Source of the DNA: Dioscorea cayenensis subsp. rotundata
Lineage: Eukaryota; Streptophyta; Magnoliopsida; Dioscoreales; Dioscoreaceae
Assembly (NCBI RefSeq): GCF_009730915.1
Contig: NC_052474.1
Coordinates: 5,429,501 to 5,493,500 of the forward strand
Direction of reading: 5' to 3'
DNA: 64,000 nucleotides
Below, piece after piece: positions 11,996 to 29,328 of this stretch. Under the pieces are notes generated by a model, which was not told where the DNA came from, did not search any database, and saw only the letters and a program-made list of their open reading frames with translations. The translations under genes were made by a program, and so were the position numbers. Each line of letters starts with the position of its first letter. The first letter of the stretch is position 1.

Positions 11996-12748
11996 GAATG
12001 AACCTCGAGATCAAAGACTAGAACTTTGGAACCAAAATTTAGGGTTTTGGAGGGTTTTTGCCTTGACATTTTACGAATTACCACCTCTGTTTATCAAATA
12101 TTGCATAAGAAACCCACTACAGGGCTTGTGGGTAATTTTCAGTAAGCCGAGGGGCCAACGGTGAAACAAAAGAAAAGAGGAGAAGCTACATCAAGTTAAA
12201 AAATAAAAATTAGAAAATTCATAATATGTTATTCTTGTAATAATTTGAAAATTTAACATTCCAAAAACTCCCTGACAGTAACAAACCATTGAGAATTCTA
12301 AAGGGAAATTTTCAAAAATTCTTAAAATTAAAAATTAAAAATAAAAACTTATCTGAGCATTATAAAATTCAATCACATAAATCAGGGTAATTTTGCAATT
12401 TTCAATAAAAGACCACATCCAAAGCTGTGATATTTTATGAAGCCATACATAATTCTAGTGGTGGACGGCATGTATCACTCATTCAATCCAATATTTCACA
12501 CAAACAAAAATAAATGTTGACATAAAAGCCTCATACACAATTTTAGACCGCATTTACAGCTTAGCTCGATAAGAAATAAACACTGAAAAAAAAAATCCTC
12601 ACAACATAAAACAAGAGAAATTACACCTAACTTGATCAAACTAGCAAAATTTATATGATAAAATTGATTGCTTCCCCAACATAACACTACAGATAATGTC
12701 AAAATTTGCCTTCAGTTTAGCTTCCATTTATGCTGCCCTTAAGAGAAG
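11996..12748. other. Spacer between MPP beta start and GTPase stop
   Basis: Contains the upstream region of MPP beta and the 3' UTR of the minus-strand YqeH-type GTPase gene. AT-rich, with no domain-bearing frame. Confidence 0.6.
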
Positions 12749-15564
12749 TTAAGCATTGAGGTCACCTTCAACTGGTCTAGATTTGTGACCCAAATGTTTT
12801 CCCTTCTCTGATTTCTTGTGTTTTAGCTTATTGTATACACTGTCAGCTTCGGCGACAATCTTGGAGGTTGTAAAGCCGGCTTCTTCAAATATTCGAGCTT
12901 TAATAGAGAGCAGCGGGCTTCGTGTAATTACATCAATCCCATCATATGTCCATACGCCTAGAACAGCTTCTCCCTTGAGTCCTACAGCAATCCAACCAAG
13001 ACCTGCAGTTGCAATGTCAACAGAACTAGCATCCCACTTGCTACCACTAATGCGGAATTCTCTTCTTGACCATTTGCCAAGCTCCGCAACACGGTTCTCC
13101 CCAATAGGAGGCTGGAGTGAAAATTATGAACAATAGATCAGGCATAAGACATTGAAATAAATTGTTCTGTGCTCATGAATCAAAGTGCAATTAAGTAAAA
13201 GATAACCTGCAACTGTCGACCAAAATGATTTTCTTTCATTGTAGATGTATTCTCTGTCTTTCCCATGTGGAGTGGTACAAGAGGTGATGCCCATACTGTC
13301 AAATAAAGGGTTTCCACTGACAGTTCCTCCACATCGAGCTTCATCAGCCCACCAATATGGACCGAATGACCTGCCTATAAACCAATACATAAAGATGAAA
13401 CTGAGAGGTTCATGCATTGAAAGAAATGCGATAGAAACAGATAGTAAATCAGAAAACTGAATAATAAGGCGCCTGAAGACATAACAGATTAAGAATAGAG
13501 CAAATATATAAATCATACATATTACATAATAAACAGAGCCATATGCATATTTCTTAACTTCAAAGGGTGCAAAAAAAAATTCATAGGCCACACAACAATA
13601 CTTAGAATGATGTGTAAGATATGATAGAAACTCAAGAAAAGAAGGAAAATCCATTATGAGGTAATACATGTCCTCCCATGCCAGCCAAGAAAAAAGAGTC
13701 AAAACTCAAAAGACTATAACCAGAGGAATCCACTACTCCTAAAATTTTGATACAATCAATAAAATTAATCCACCCTAAAACTAAAACAAGACCATGATAT
13801 CGCATAATTAAGAATGAGAAATAATTTGTGCTAGTTACTGAACAAAGCAAAATCTGACAAAGACTGACATTTAGGAAGAATTCTTCCTAACATTCAAAAA
13901 TAGACATTATAGTGAAATAGATTCTCATGTTATATGATTTGAACCTATAAAAAGTATGGATAACATATATGAAAAATCAAAAGTAGCAATATAATTTGAA
14001 TTTTGCCATATCTGCTTCAGTAGGCCAACTGGCCAACTATATGAATGCACCTTCTTAAAGTTCTAATTGAGGCAAGACTAGGGAGAAGGATAAAATAGCT
14101 TGACAATAACCTAGAACTATATATAAAAGAAGAAATACCAGAATCATGGGCCGATCCTTCTTGCATGAGTAAACTTAAATAATCACAATCCATCCCTAAG
14201 TCTTAGGAACCATCACTCGCCAGCTATTCACCTAAATAACCGCAATCCACTACCAATCTCTTCACACAAATCTCAGTTACATTCAAGTTGAATTTAACAT
14301 AAAAAAGGAGAGGGCTTTGTGTGTGTGTGTGTTGTGCATTCAATACTATCTTGCATAAATGCCATCAAAGCAAAGGTTTATAGAAAACCTTGATCCGATA
14401 AGTCCTTGGCTTGAGCTCCTTGCTCATAAGCACCAACTTCTGCTCCTCCCTTGTCAGCCTCGAGGTGATCTGGTATGGATGCAGGATCCCTGGGGTGTCG
14501 AAGAGCTTCGCCTGCTCACCCAGAACACCCTCCACTCTAACAATTCCCAGCGTAGTCCCAGGCACTGGGGCCACCGTCAAATGACTCACCTTTCCTTCAA
14601 CACACTTCCCCATGGCATTAATCAACGTCGACTTCCCGGCATTCTGTGCCCCGACAGCCCACACATTCCCTCTCGAGCCAGCGAGCTCCCTCACATGCTC
14701 CACCAAATTCCTCACTCCCCAATCCCTCACAGAACTCACCAAATGCACGCCGCTGAGCTTGTTAGCGCCACCAATTCGTGCTTGTTTCCTCACCCAATGC
14801 TCCAAGTCGTCTGGGGCGATAGAGGACGGCAGTAGATCGATCTTGGTAACAACGAGGATGACGCGTGGGACATTGGCCGGTTTCCCTTCTTTATAAGCAA
14901 TTGAATGCTTCTCAATAGAGGAGGAAACGAAGCGGGCGACCTTGCGGGGAAATGAACCATCAAAGTCGGCAGCGTCCACAACCATGAGGACAACGGAGCG
15001 AGGGCCGGAGGGGGAGGCCATCTTGGGGGCGACCATGCGATCGAAATCGAAGTCAGGAAGCAGGTTCTCAGCGCTGGGATCCTTCACACGGCCGTAATGG
15101 CGGAGAGAGTGGCAACGCGAGCAGACCAAGGGCTTGGAATCAAGACCAGGGGTGGTGCTAGGTTTAGGATTAGGAGAAAGAACGCCAGATTTGAGGGACA
15201 GAGAGAGGTGGGGCTCGTCGGAGGCGCCGGGAAGAAGGGAGAGAGGGGCGTGATAGTCAGGGGATTTGGGGGCCGGGGGAATGAAGAAGCCGGGGAGGGA
15301 GGAGTGAGTGGACTGCATGTGGACGCCGCAGCCGGGGCAGAGAGGGAGCAATGGCGGCGGTTGATCTTCTGCGTTGCATCCTCCGCGGAGGTCGGCGAGC
15401 GGCGGCGGCGACGACGATTGAGAGGCAGAGGAGAAGGGGGAAGAGAAGAGGAGGAAGATAGGGGATTGACGGGGGATTAGGGATTCAGATGAGGAGAAGA
15501 AGAAGAGGAGGAGGCGATCGGAGGGAAACCGGCGAGGAGAGAGCCGTCGAGCGAGAGCGAGCAT
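12749..15564 (-). CDS. YqeH/BPG2-type circularly permuted GTPase, organellar
   Basis: Member of the family that includes bacterial YqeH, NOA1/RIF1 and BPG2, which assist small-ribosomal-subunit assembly in organelles. Exons 14389-15564, 13207-13374 and 12749-13111 give 568 residues. The N-terminus is rich in Arg and Ser and hydrophobic, like a mitochondrial or plastid transit peptide. A treble-clef zinc module has C76PGC79 and C148SRC151. The GTPase motifs come in permuted order: G4 TKID at 240-243, then G1 GAQNAGKS (305-312), G2 PGTT (335-338) and G3 DTPG (356-359). The C-terminal part carries GHSVHIGGLMKLDVEEL, LYLTVWAS and GLGWIAVGLKGEAVLGVWT, as in plant BPG2 relatives. Intron 1 (13375-14388) is about 1 kb. 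Assignment to the BPG2-like branch rather than NOA1 rests on these C-terminal blocks. Confidence 0.92.
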
Positions 15565-16164
15565 CGTTCAGCAATGGCGGATACCAAGCGCAAGGGTGCT
15601 CATATTTTGGTGAATTTTTTTTCAAAAAGGCACCTGTAGTTTGAGAAATTTCATATAAGCTCTTCTACTTTTTACATTAAACCCTGGAATTTCCTCAAAA
15701 TTTCCGCTGTATACTTGTACAAAAGTGTTAACATCATTTGTTTAGTTTTTTTTTTTTTTTCTTATATTCTACTGTAAACATTGTGATAAAAACTACAGAG
15801 AAAAACATCAATATATTCATATATATATATATATATATATAAACAGCCTGGAGATTTTGTTATCTTTTATTCAGATGAACTTACAAGAAAACATAACCTG
15901 ATTTTATATATTATATAAAGATAAGAACATAGGTCCACAAAAGACACTAAAACTTCCATAGTTTAGAGCATGGAAATAAAAATGGTGATATTACAAGAAC
16001 CAAAGAGGAACAACCAAGCCAAGACTTTGGCAGCAAAAGAATAGAGCTGAATAGACCTCATAAGCATCTGAGTGAAAAATAAGTGAAGTTGAGGATTTCA
16101 GTACTTGTAATAAATTTTATTCTTGCCATCAAGATGAGACTGCATTGCATGAACATAGTAGTAC
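15565..16164. other. GTPase upstream region and VHA-B 3' flank
   Basis: 600-bp spacer between two minus-strand genes. It should contain the VHA-B 3' UTR on the right and the GTPase promoter on the left. A TA microsatellite lies at about 15820-15841. No gene seen. Confidence 0.6.
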
Positions 16165-20956
<4,792 letters not shown>

Positions 20957-22759
20957 ATTCAACTAAAACCTGAAGGAAGGAGGACAAATAAACATACACT
21001 TATCAGCCCACACAAGCTTTAATCAACCATGCACCCGTCAACCATGCAAAGAAACACAAACAAACAATGCCTACAACATTTTCGAATCAACCAAGGTAAA
21101 ATTACAAAATATCAATGGAAAAAACCTTAATTTCCATCAAGAAACGAGCATCCAAAACTAGTCAAGCGGAGTTTTTTTTCCAGCAATGGAATCCTCATCA
21201 AAGCCAATATAAAAAGTCTTTTTTTTTTCTTCAGAGCTATCCAAAAGGGAACTTTAACAGTTAACTAGTTGACAAAATTATAATTTGAAAAACGGTAAAA
21301 AAAACAAAGATATATTTTTTAACAAAAAATATCAACTAGGGAAAGTAAACCAGATCAACAACATCCCAAATGATTTTACTAGAACTGTAAATCACTGCAA
21401 GTTCGAAACCAACACACTCAAACAACAATCCACTCGCTAAATCGTAAGAGTAAATACCTAAAACTCACATCATACGTCCCTCCATTCTCTTAAAACTAAT
21501 GATCAAAATCTAACCCAAAAAACACACTTCTTTCAATCTGGATCAACCAATCAAAAACACTGGATCTCAGACGACTCTGATCCATTCACTAGTTTCCAGA
21601 TTTCGATCCGTTCCAGAAGTCCGAATGCTTACGATAAATAACACGAAATAAACGGAGAAAAATCAACGACAATAGAGGAATATCCATGGACGTACCTCGG
21701 ATTCGATCCGACTGGAGGAGTGAGAAGAAGAGACGGAATTGGAGCGAGCTGCGTGCGAGAGAGAGAGAAATAATAGAGTAATTTTTGTTCTTATTTCCAA
21801 AAATGAATTTGTTTCCTATTAACCCCTTGAACTTTCCAAATTTGCGCCCATGCTTCTTTTCTTTTCTTTTTTATCCACGTCAAAAAGAAACAACTCACAA
21901 CTTTTTATTTATTTATTTATTTTTATAAAATCCAAATTGTTTTTTGATAATAAACATAAATTTTATAATTACAATTTTTAAGAATATTGTGAGAATAAGT
22001 TTTAATATTTTTTGTTATTTATTTGTCCTTTTAAAGTACTACTCTTATTGGCTAGAGGGTGATAAAACAATTTTTTTGATTTTTTGAAGGGCTAAAGCGC
22101 AAGAAAACTATCTTTAAGAGGACCACCCAATGAGAGATGTGCGGATGAATGAACGGGTGACGTGCTGCCACGTATGCATCTCGTTGAATTATTTGAGAAA
22201 TAACACTGATTGTCTTCAGTTTTTATATTTTATTTTTTTACAAAAAAATACAGTCAATGATGTGATCGGCACCGTTGGATGGACAGTGATACGTAACATT
22301 ATTAAGGAAATATCAATCCTTTTTCCTTTTTTTATTTTTTTAGTGAGGAATTGCATTAAAAAACAGTTTTAATTCAGAAATATTATTTTATGGAGTTTAA
22401 GTTAAATTGTTTATGATTTTGAGGAGAAAACAAGTGATTTGGTCTAGCATTTACAGAATTTAAACTTTGATTATTTGAGGGAAATTAAAGTTTTTTTTTT
22501 ATAATGCGAAGATATATTTATGGAATATAAAATAATTTATTTTACGAATATTCATAATTAAAATAAAATATTTTTATTTAAAAAAATATGAATAAACAAC
22601 GTATAGGATTAAAAGTCTTGACCTTCAAGTTAGGACTATCACTATTGTATTGCTGAGGTGGTAAAACAAACTAATTAAAATTTATAGTATATGTTGATTT
22701 ATATTTTTTGTGATTTGACTTTTAATTTTCAGATAAATATAATTTAGAGTTAGTCAGGA
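20957..22759. other. VHA-B 5' leader, promoter and flank
   Basis: Contains the VHA-B 5' UTR intron and its first exon, which ends at the ...GAG/GTACGTCC donor near 21697 and has a (GA)n run at about 21760. The promoter lies beyond. The part from about 21900 to 22740 is AT-rich with no gene seen. Confidence 0.65.
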
Positions 22760-23341
22760 CCATAAGCCACTTGTGCGTCGCTGCGCCCTACGCGTGATCG
22801 CCCCATGGGTCGGTAGATCATCGACGTAATCAACGATCCAGGTTCGAACCGAGCATGATGTATTTGGGAAGAGGGATCGTCCCCATGAGAGTACACCATC
22901 GTGAGTTTGACGAAATTATCTTCTTCTTCCCTCTGTCGAACAAGTTGCAACAAAGTGCTCTTGATGGAGTCTCCGTGCTCTCGTAGGGTCTTTGATGAGA
23001 TCACCGCCCTTCGAACGCCGACCCGGTTTTCTTCTTCGAAAGACCACCGCATCGCCATCGCAACGCAGACCAAGCACGAGGGCCACATCTTGAGCTCCGA
23101 AACTCGGAGAGCTTTCCCCGATCCCGAATTTATTGGTGCGACCATCGTACTTTTGCAAAAAGAGAATCAAGAAGGGCTCCTCTTGGTATATAGCTTCTAG
23201 CTCGATGAGCCAGCAAACGGTGTCCGGTCGAATAATCTCCCAGTGTCGAGGGGTCATGTTATTTTTTTCAATTCGACTAAAGTCTCCACTACTGGGTGTC
23301 AAATAGCATCGGCCATTAACTAGGTTGACCGCCATAATCAC
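22760..23341 (-). pseudogene. N-terminal half of MULE-borne ULP1 gene (inverted)
   Basis: The frame from 23341 shows FLQKYDGRTNKFGIGESS and FGAQDVALVLGLRCDGDAVV, which resemble the plant-mobile-domain-like N-terminus that precedes ULP1 domains in plant MULE genes. It then shifts frame: the next block, GDSIKSTLLQLVRQREEEDN, is in another frame, and a third frame holds the final KWLM. The gene is therefore multiply frameshifted. It stops abruptly at about 22760 in the middle of a coding block whose continuation (EDIPQAAARVQDRC) lies on the opposite strand at 26142. Identification is from memory of related plant proteins. Confidence 0.65.
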
Positions 23342-24199
23342 AAGCCTCGCGACAATAACAACACATTCAACATGCAGATTGACAAAAGTTTAAGCTGAAA
23401 TATAAGGTTTTAAACGGTAGAACTCTCGGTTATTAAACAGAGATATAAAAAGTTAAACAGAGACCCATTTTGTTAAACAGAGGCGAGAATACTTAAACAG
23501 GGGACAACAAATGTTAAACTCAGTAACATCTCATTTCTTAAACGTCAACCCTCATTTAGTAAAAGCTGCAAACCATATCAAACGAAACGGAAATGTACCT
23601 TTATAAATATTACACAAATCATAACAATCGAAAAAAACTAATTCGATAGTGTATACATACGAAAATGCAAAACAAAACAAAAACCCCACGAGAAATCTCC
23701 TGCAGACTAACAAAACCCCGATGAGAAATCCCCTGCAGACTTTCAATATCTTCCAACAAAAAGCAGAGTACAAAAACAAAACCGAAAAAAATCTTTCTTT
23801 AGAATGAGGCAGCTTAACATAAAAACCATACTCAATACCTTAGATTTCAAATCGATGAAATGCCAACTAGTTCATGGGGGACTTCTCCTTCGAGATACTG
23901 GGTGGAAAGGGAAAAGGCGATGAAATGCTGATTCAGAGGCTTCACGAGTAGAGACAACTCTGAGACGACTGAAATGGAAAAGGCGAAGACGTGAGTTGAG
24001 AAAAAGCAATTAAACGGCTCCAATAAATTCGTCTCTGGGGTTACCCTACGGAAAACCGCCCACTTTCTCTCAAATCGCCGAGATGGCTGCAGCCACGACT
24101 CCCCATGCAAGGGCATTTTCATCCAAAAATTTGAAACTCACTCCGCTCACATCCGCTATCAGGGGTTTGGGGGTTTGAAAAAAACATAGAGTTTAAAAA

Positions 24200-24283
24200 G
24201 GAGGGGATTTTTGGGGATTGCAAAACTAACGGGGTGTTTTTGGCAATTTTACAAACTTAATGGGTTTTTTTGGTAATTTCCAC
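24200..24283. repeat. MULE terminal inverted repeat A (inverted segment)
   Basis: Read on the minus strand, it starts gtggaaattaccaaaaaaac and continues with C-rich and A-rich blocks (aaaacaccccgttagttttg, ccccaaaaatcccc) that match the right TIR read inward. It is diverged but alignable over about 75 bp. The adjacent taaatcaaa at 24284-24292 is the inverted 9-bp target duplication. Confidence 0.8.
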
Positions 24284-24292
24284 TAAATCAAA

Positions 24293-26135
24293 AGATATAT
24301 ATTATATAGTATCAAAGATGATTGGCATGGTGTATTAAAAAGAAAGTGGAGGAAAAAGTAGAGAATAGTTCAATTGTAATCTACTTTATTTCACTCCAAT
24401 TGGTATCTTGATTCTTCAATTAATTTAAAGTTTTTTGCACTTTAATTGATGCTCATGCTTGGCTTACAATGTTGTCCATATTTAAGCTATAAGAATATGT
24501 CTGTCCTTTTATTTGTGTGCTAGGTTTTCTATGGGGATGAATTATTCTATATGACCTTTATGATGGTAGAGCAATACGGCAATTTTTTATACTTAATATT
24601 AGTGGAAATAAAACATAATTTTAGGTGGAAAAAAATTGAAATATATAGTTAGTTCATACATATTAGTTATAATAAATTATTTTTTTGAAGTCTTTAACTC
24701 ACCAATTTTTTACAATTCACAATTTTTAAACTAATTGGTGTGAGGTTATTAAAGCCACCTGATTAAAATTGTTAGCAAGCATTGAAAATAAGTCTCACTT
24801 GTAACGCACGTAGTGGTGAGGATTCAAATCCTCATTGAAGGAATTAACTCACAGGTAATGTCGCAACTCACACTCATGTATCATAGGGATAGACGTTTGT
24901 CACTTTTTTTTAAAAAAAATTATATGAGGTGGTGAAAGCCCATTAATATTAGTACAATAATCTCATAATTATACGTAATAAATAGACAAGTGTTATGTTA
25001 AAAAAAAAAACACTTACCTATGCACACTTTATTTCCTTGTGAATTAGTATATATTTTTTATTTGAAAGATGTAGTATAACTATAAAATTAAACAAAAGTT
25101 ATGATATAAATAAAATTTTAATATCAAAATTCAATGTACTTAAGAAAATATTTCAATTTTAAAAATTAAACAACTAAATGTTAAAAATATCATTGATATT
25201 ATATAAAGCAAAGAATATGTTCATGAAAATCAATATTCGCAACAAAAAAAAAATATATATATATATAAATTTTGGATTCCTCCATATATATATCTGATAA
25301 AAAAACAATAAAATACTAACTATTGCAAGGGTGATTTTTTTTTTCTAAGTAAAATTATATTACTAAATTTATTTAGTTTAATGATTAAAATAGTTATAAT
25401 TATATATTTATTTTTACAAAAAATGTAGGCACAACCATACTAAAGGTGGTAGTGGGTCTCGATTCTTTCCCACCTCTACATTTATTTAAACGAGGAGATG
25501 GGGAGTGCTCCCCCATCTGAAGGGATCTCCATCTCATCAATTTATTTTAATTAATTATATTTTATTATTATTATAATTCATAAAATGATATTTTTTAAAT
25601 AAAGATTTTTTGATGGGTGATTTTGTGTAATTTTAAGTTGAATGATTTTTATGTTTTTTATAAGTATATTGTTATAAAATAATTTTAAAAAAAAATTAAA
25701 ATTCATAAGTTTATTAACATGAGAATCTGATAAGGGTTGTTTTCCGGGGACGTGTGGGATTTTTTTTTTTAGGGACGAGGAGGCCATTCTTCGCCTCCGT
25801 CCTACTCTGTCTCGTTATCACTCCTAAACCACACATTTATAGATTATAACCACACAATGAGGGGGTAATGTAGATTAAATCAAATTTTATATTGAGATGG
25901 ATTAGTTACACGTGCTTGTTATGAAATGGTATTAAAGTTTTTTTTGGTGGGCCTAAAGAAGAAATAGCCTGGAAGCTTCTCAAGATGTATATCATCTCGC
26001 CCTTTTTGGTCGGATTGCCTTCATTTTTTATATTTCTACATAGGCCCTTCTAACTTCCTATAATTACACCTACATGAATTTTCATTTTTCTTTTTTAAGA
26101 GTTTTTATTTTTTTTAAAAAATCAACCAGACTAAG
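24293..26135. other. Host flank carried inside the inversion
   Basis: Very AT-rich DNA with no recognisable gene. By the inversion model this was originally outside the MULE, on the far side of TIR A. Local features are a G+C-richer palindromic stretch at about 25494-25535 (ggagatggggagtgctcccccatctgaaggg) and a tRNA-B-box-like gattcaaatcctc near 24820. Confidence 0.6.
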
Positions 26136-28725
26136 TTATGGAGGATATTCCACAAGCAGCCGCCCGAGTGCAAGATAGATGCACCGGGAAGAAGACCAAC
26201 ACAGGGTACATTAAGGGTTGCTCTGTCGCGCTTTAACGCCCTGGGTTTTACGAGATGACCGTAACGGGAAGAAAGTCCGCTTTTAGCAAGATCCCAAGGA
26301 TGTTGCTGCTACGGTGAAAGTACTTTACCTGAAGCAAGCGACGGTAGAAACGAGCTTGTCATCGCTCGATGGAAAAGAGGTAATAAATCATGGACAATGT
26401 TTAACATAAGTCTTTAACGCTTTAAACATTTTTATTTAGCGTTTAACTTTAGTATTTACCGCTTTAACTCTTATTCATACTCGGGTTTAAATATTTTTGT
26501 TCTCCGCTTTAATTATATTCTATAACGCTTTAAATATATAAACACTGCTTAAATATAGTTTTTTATAGTTTAAAATGAATGATTTTCACTGAAATTGTTT
26601 GGTTTACATATGTTAGTTTCTCGAGATGGTTCCGCGAATCGTCGAAGAAGAAATATTTGTTGGGGCCAACCGACGGATGGATGTCATTGCTCCCGGAACC
26701 ACTTGCTCGAGGCGGGGATGAGAGGGCGACCTCTATCGTCGCGTACCGGACGTCGCTCTCCTACTTCCACCCCACCACGCCGACACGATTCCTCGACGCG
26801 AGAAGCCCTCCCCTACCCCGCAGATCGCAACAACCCCCTACCACGACAACGACAGTCCCCCGAGTGTGGCAGCCTCCCGACCATGGCAGCCCTCCGACCG
26901 TGGCGACTTTCACCGGTGACATTAGGCGAAGATGTCACCGCGAACTCTTACGCAGCATGCCGGATATTGATGATCGAGTTTCTCGACTTGTCGCCGTGTC
27001 GAGGCGCTGGAAGGACGTTTCACAACCGCTGCGCCATCCCTCGAAAGAACTGAAACACCCGGGACGAACGAGACGTCGGAATTTGACGACGAGGACATCA
27101 TCGGGAAGGTCATTCCAAGGCGGCCACATTCGAAGAGACTTGCGAAAAAGAGGAGAACAATACTGCCTCGTCTCCACCGCCGTACGACGATGAAACAATA
27201 GCAACACCATCGGCGGTCGATGCTCGTTGTTGAGAAGGACATCGTAGATGATGTGGCCGTCTGCCGCTGAGAAGGCCGTTGACTCTCTCTCGATGAAATC
27301 CTCGACCCGCTGGAACCTGGCCGAGATCGCGGCATCAAAGATGGACACAATCAATGAAGATCAAGAACAAGTTAAGGGTGTGTCTCCCAAACGATGCTCG
27401 TTGTCATGGCCACGGTTGAGAAGATCGTCGAATCCGTTCGTCGCTGGCCGTGGGACGTGGCCGACAATGATCGCAGCCAAGCATGACACAATTCCACCAC
27501 AACAAGAACCATGTAAGGATGTGTCATGCGGTTGATGCTCGCCGCCGTCGTCCCTCAGATCGAGGGCCGGACACAATCCCACAACAAGAACGACCATGTA
27601 AGGATGTGTTCTGCAGCTGATGCTGTCGCCATCGTCCCCCGCGATCGAAGGAAGATCGTCGCGAAGACCCCGACCGAGCAACGAGAGAGATGATCAAGGT
27701 CAATCAAAAAAATTGGACCAGACGGCTTTCTGAAAGCTTTTTTATTCAAGAAGAAGAAATGGGTTGGCCTCGAGTCGTCTTAACAAATACTGAGCGAGGA
27801 GTTGATGAGGATCTTCCTCAACTGCGCTATGGATCGAGTAAGTGTAAAGTTTTTTTATGATATTGTTTAAAGGTTTTTATTATAGTGTTTAACAATTACC
27901 TAATAGTGTTTAATACCTTTTATGTTATCATTTAATTTGTCTACTTAACATTTAATTATATATAATATCATGTAACAATTGATAATATCATTTAAATATT
28001 TTTAATATGGTCTTATTATATATGTTATCGTTTAACCTCAAAGACTCGTCGTGTGGAAGAACGACACTGCTTTATACCACACACGACAAATTATACACGC
28101 TGCTGAGGGGAAGGAGATGGTCATCGATGATGTGATGGACGCTTTCAGATGCATAATACAAAAAGTCGCGAGCAAAGAGCCATATCCTTACAAGAAGCGC
28201 CTCCCATCACCGGACCCTGCATACTGCTTTATGTCCAAGCTTGCCGACGCACATGACACAATTATGGCTATGATCGGGGATGCTTTGCGCAAACTGCATG
28301 AAGTTCAAATTTCGTATGCTGTGCCACTTCCATGTCGTCGTCCTGGACAATGATAAACAAGAATACAGGCATTATTCTTCATGTCCGGGGTACGATAAGG
28401 ACGCGTTGGACATGGTAAGTTCTTTAATTATGTCATATTAATATCTGTTTGGTATTTAAATCGCTATTCTAATCTCGACTTGCATATCTCGATAGCGGAA
28501 TCTATTCGACAATTGTGTCGATATGGAGTTCGGCGAGTCGGCGACGGCAAAGTACCCACTCACGCAGCGACATAGAAACCCCACGCTTAAAAACAAGGAA
28601 GCGCCGATTGCTGCCCGTCACGCTAGCGCTTTTATCGAGCAATTACTTTGGGGTGAGAAGTTACGGCCACTGCAGACATGACGTCTCCTTACCTCAGATT
28701 ACAGTATGTTACCCGCATACTTAAG
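26136..28725 (+). pseudogene. C-terminal part of MULE-borne ULP1-type protease gene
   Basis: Exon remnants: about 26136-26379 (DIPQAAARVQDRCTGKK, NTGYIKGCSVAL); about 26634-27840, acidic/polar linker with internal repeats; about 28049-28418; and 28497-28725. MVIDDVMDAFRCIIQK and PYPYKKRLPSPDPA lead into the C48 (ULP1/SUMO-protease-like) core. The His block HFHVVVLDNDKQEYRHYSSC and DMEFGESATAKYPLTH are readable but lie in a frame different from the preceding exon. The expected Cys block (QGSxDCAVYVMRF in relatives) is corrupted to QGSADCCPSRL. Several stops and frameshifts make it a pseudogene. Normally such proteins would act on SUMO or related conjugates, but their role in MULEs is unknown. 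Confidence 0.75.
27342..27655 (+). repeat. ~85-bp minisatellite in the ULP1 linker
   Basis: Two clear consecutive copies (about 27485-27567 and 27568-27655) share acacaat-cc-acaacaagaac, catgtaaggatgtgt and gatgct-cgc-cgtc. A more diverged copy lies at 27342-27425. It forms part of the low-complexity linker before the protease domain. Confidence 0.75.
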
Positions 28726-28884
28726 GAGGGGAGGGTACGGGCGTCCATGATCAAAGGGGGTCGTCACAAGCGGGTTAAATTTTTATTTTTTTCAAGAACA
28801 TGTCCTCAGTATATCCGAATGTCAATTTTATTTTTCGAATGTAAACTCGACAAATTCAATTCATTGTTTTCGTGTTCAAGAGCA

Positions 28885-29328
28885 TGACTTGTATATGTTA
28901 ATGTAAATTTTGTTTGTTTTGAATTAGTAAAGCGTGTTAAATTCCATTCGGCTTTCATTTCATTATTTAATTTACGCTCTAATTGTGTACATTTCACTTT
29001 TTATTGTTTAAATATACTATATATCGCTTTAAAACATCGCTTTTAAATATTTCAAAAATATGGTGTACCCGCTTTAAAAATAACACTGCCTCTGCTTAAC
29101 TAAATGCATTCATTGTTTAAATAAATATGGGAAGTTGCCCATCAATAACTTGTATATCTCAATGTAAAGTTTGTTTGTTTTTCAATCGTAAGGCGAGTTA
29201 AATTTCATTCGCTTCATTTCATTGTTTAATTTACGTTGTAGTTGTGTACATTTCATTTCATTGTTTAAATATACCATATATCGCTTTAAACATCGATTGA
29301 AATATTTCAAATTACGATGTATCCGCCG
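28885..29328. repeat. ~180-bp direct repeat between ULP1 and transposase
   Basis: Segments 28885-29070 and 29148-29328 align over most of their length. Both contain cttgtatat, gtaaa-tttgtttgttt, tttcattgtttaat and the gtttaaatata/tatcgctttaaa blocks, ending in a ggtgtacccgc/gatgtatccgcc motif. The repeat occupies the place where the transposase DDE region would be expected. Confidence 0.8.

Noticed and set aside
14359-15480. Long plus-strand frames opposite the YqeH-type GTPase
   Set aside because: Shadow frames of a G+C-richer coding exon. The minus-strand frame carries all family motifs.
24790-24850. tRNA-like B box (gattcaaatcctc) suggesting a tRNA gene or SINE
   Set aside because: No matching A box at the right spacing, no cloverleaf, and no poly-A/T tail or clear target duplication could be recognised by eye.
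25494-25535. Palindromic gggagtgctcccccatc stretch as a terminator or TIR
   Set aside because: Single short palindrome with no partner copy or target duplication.
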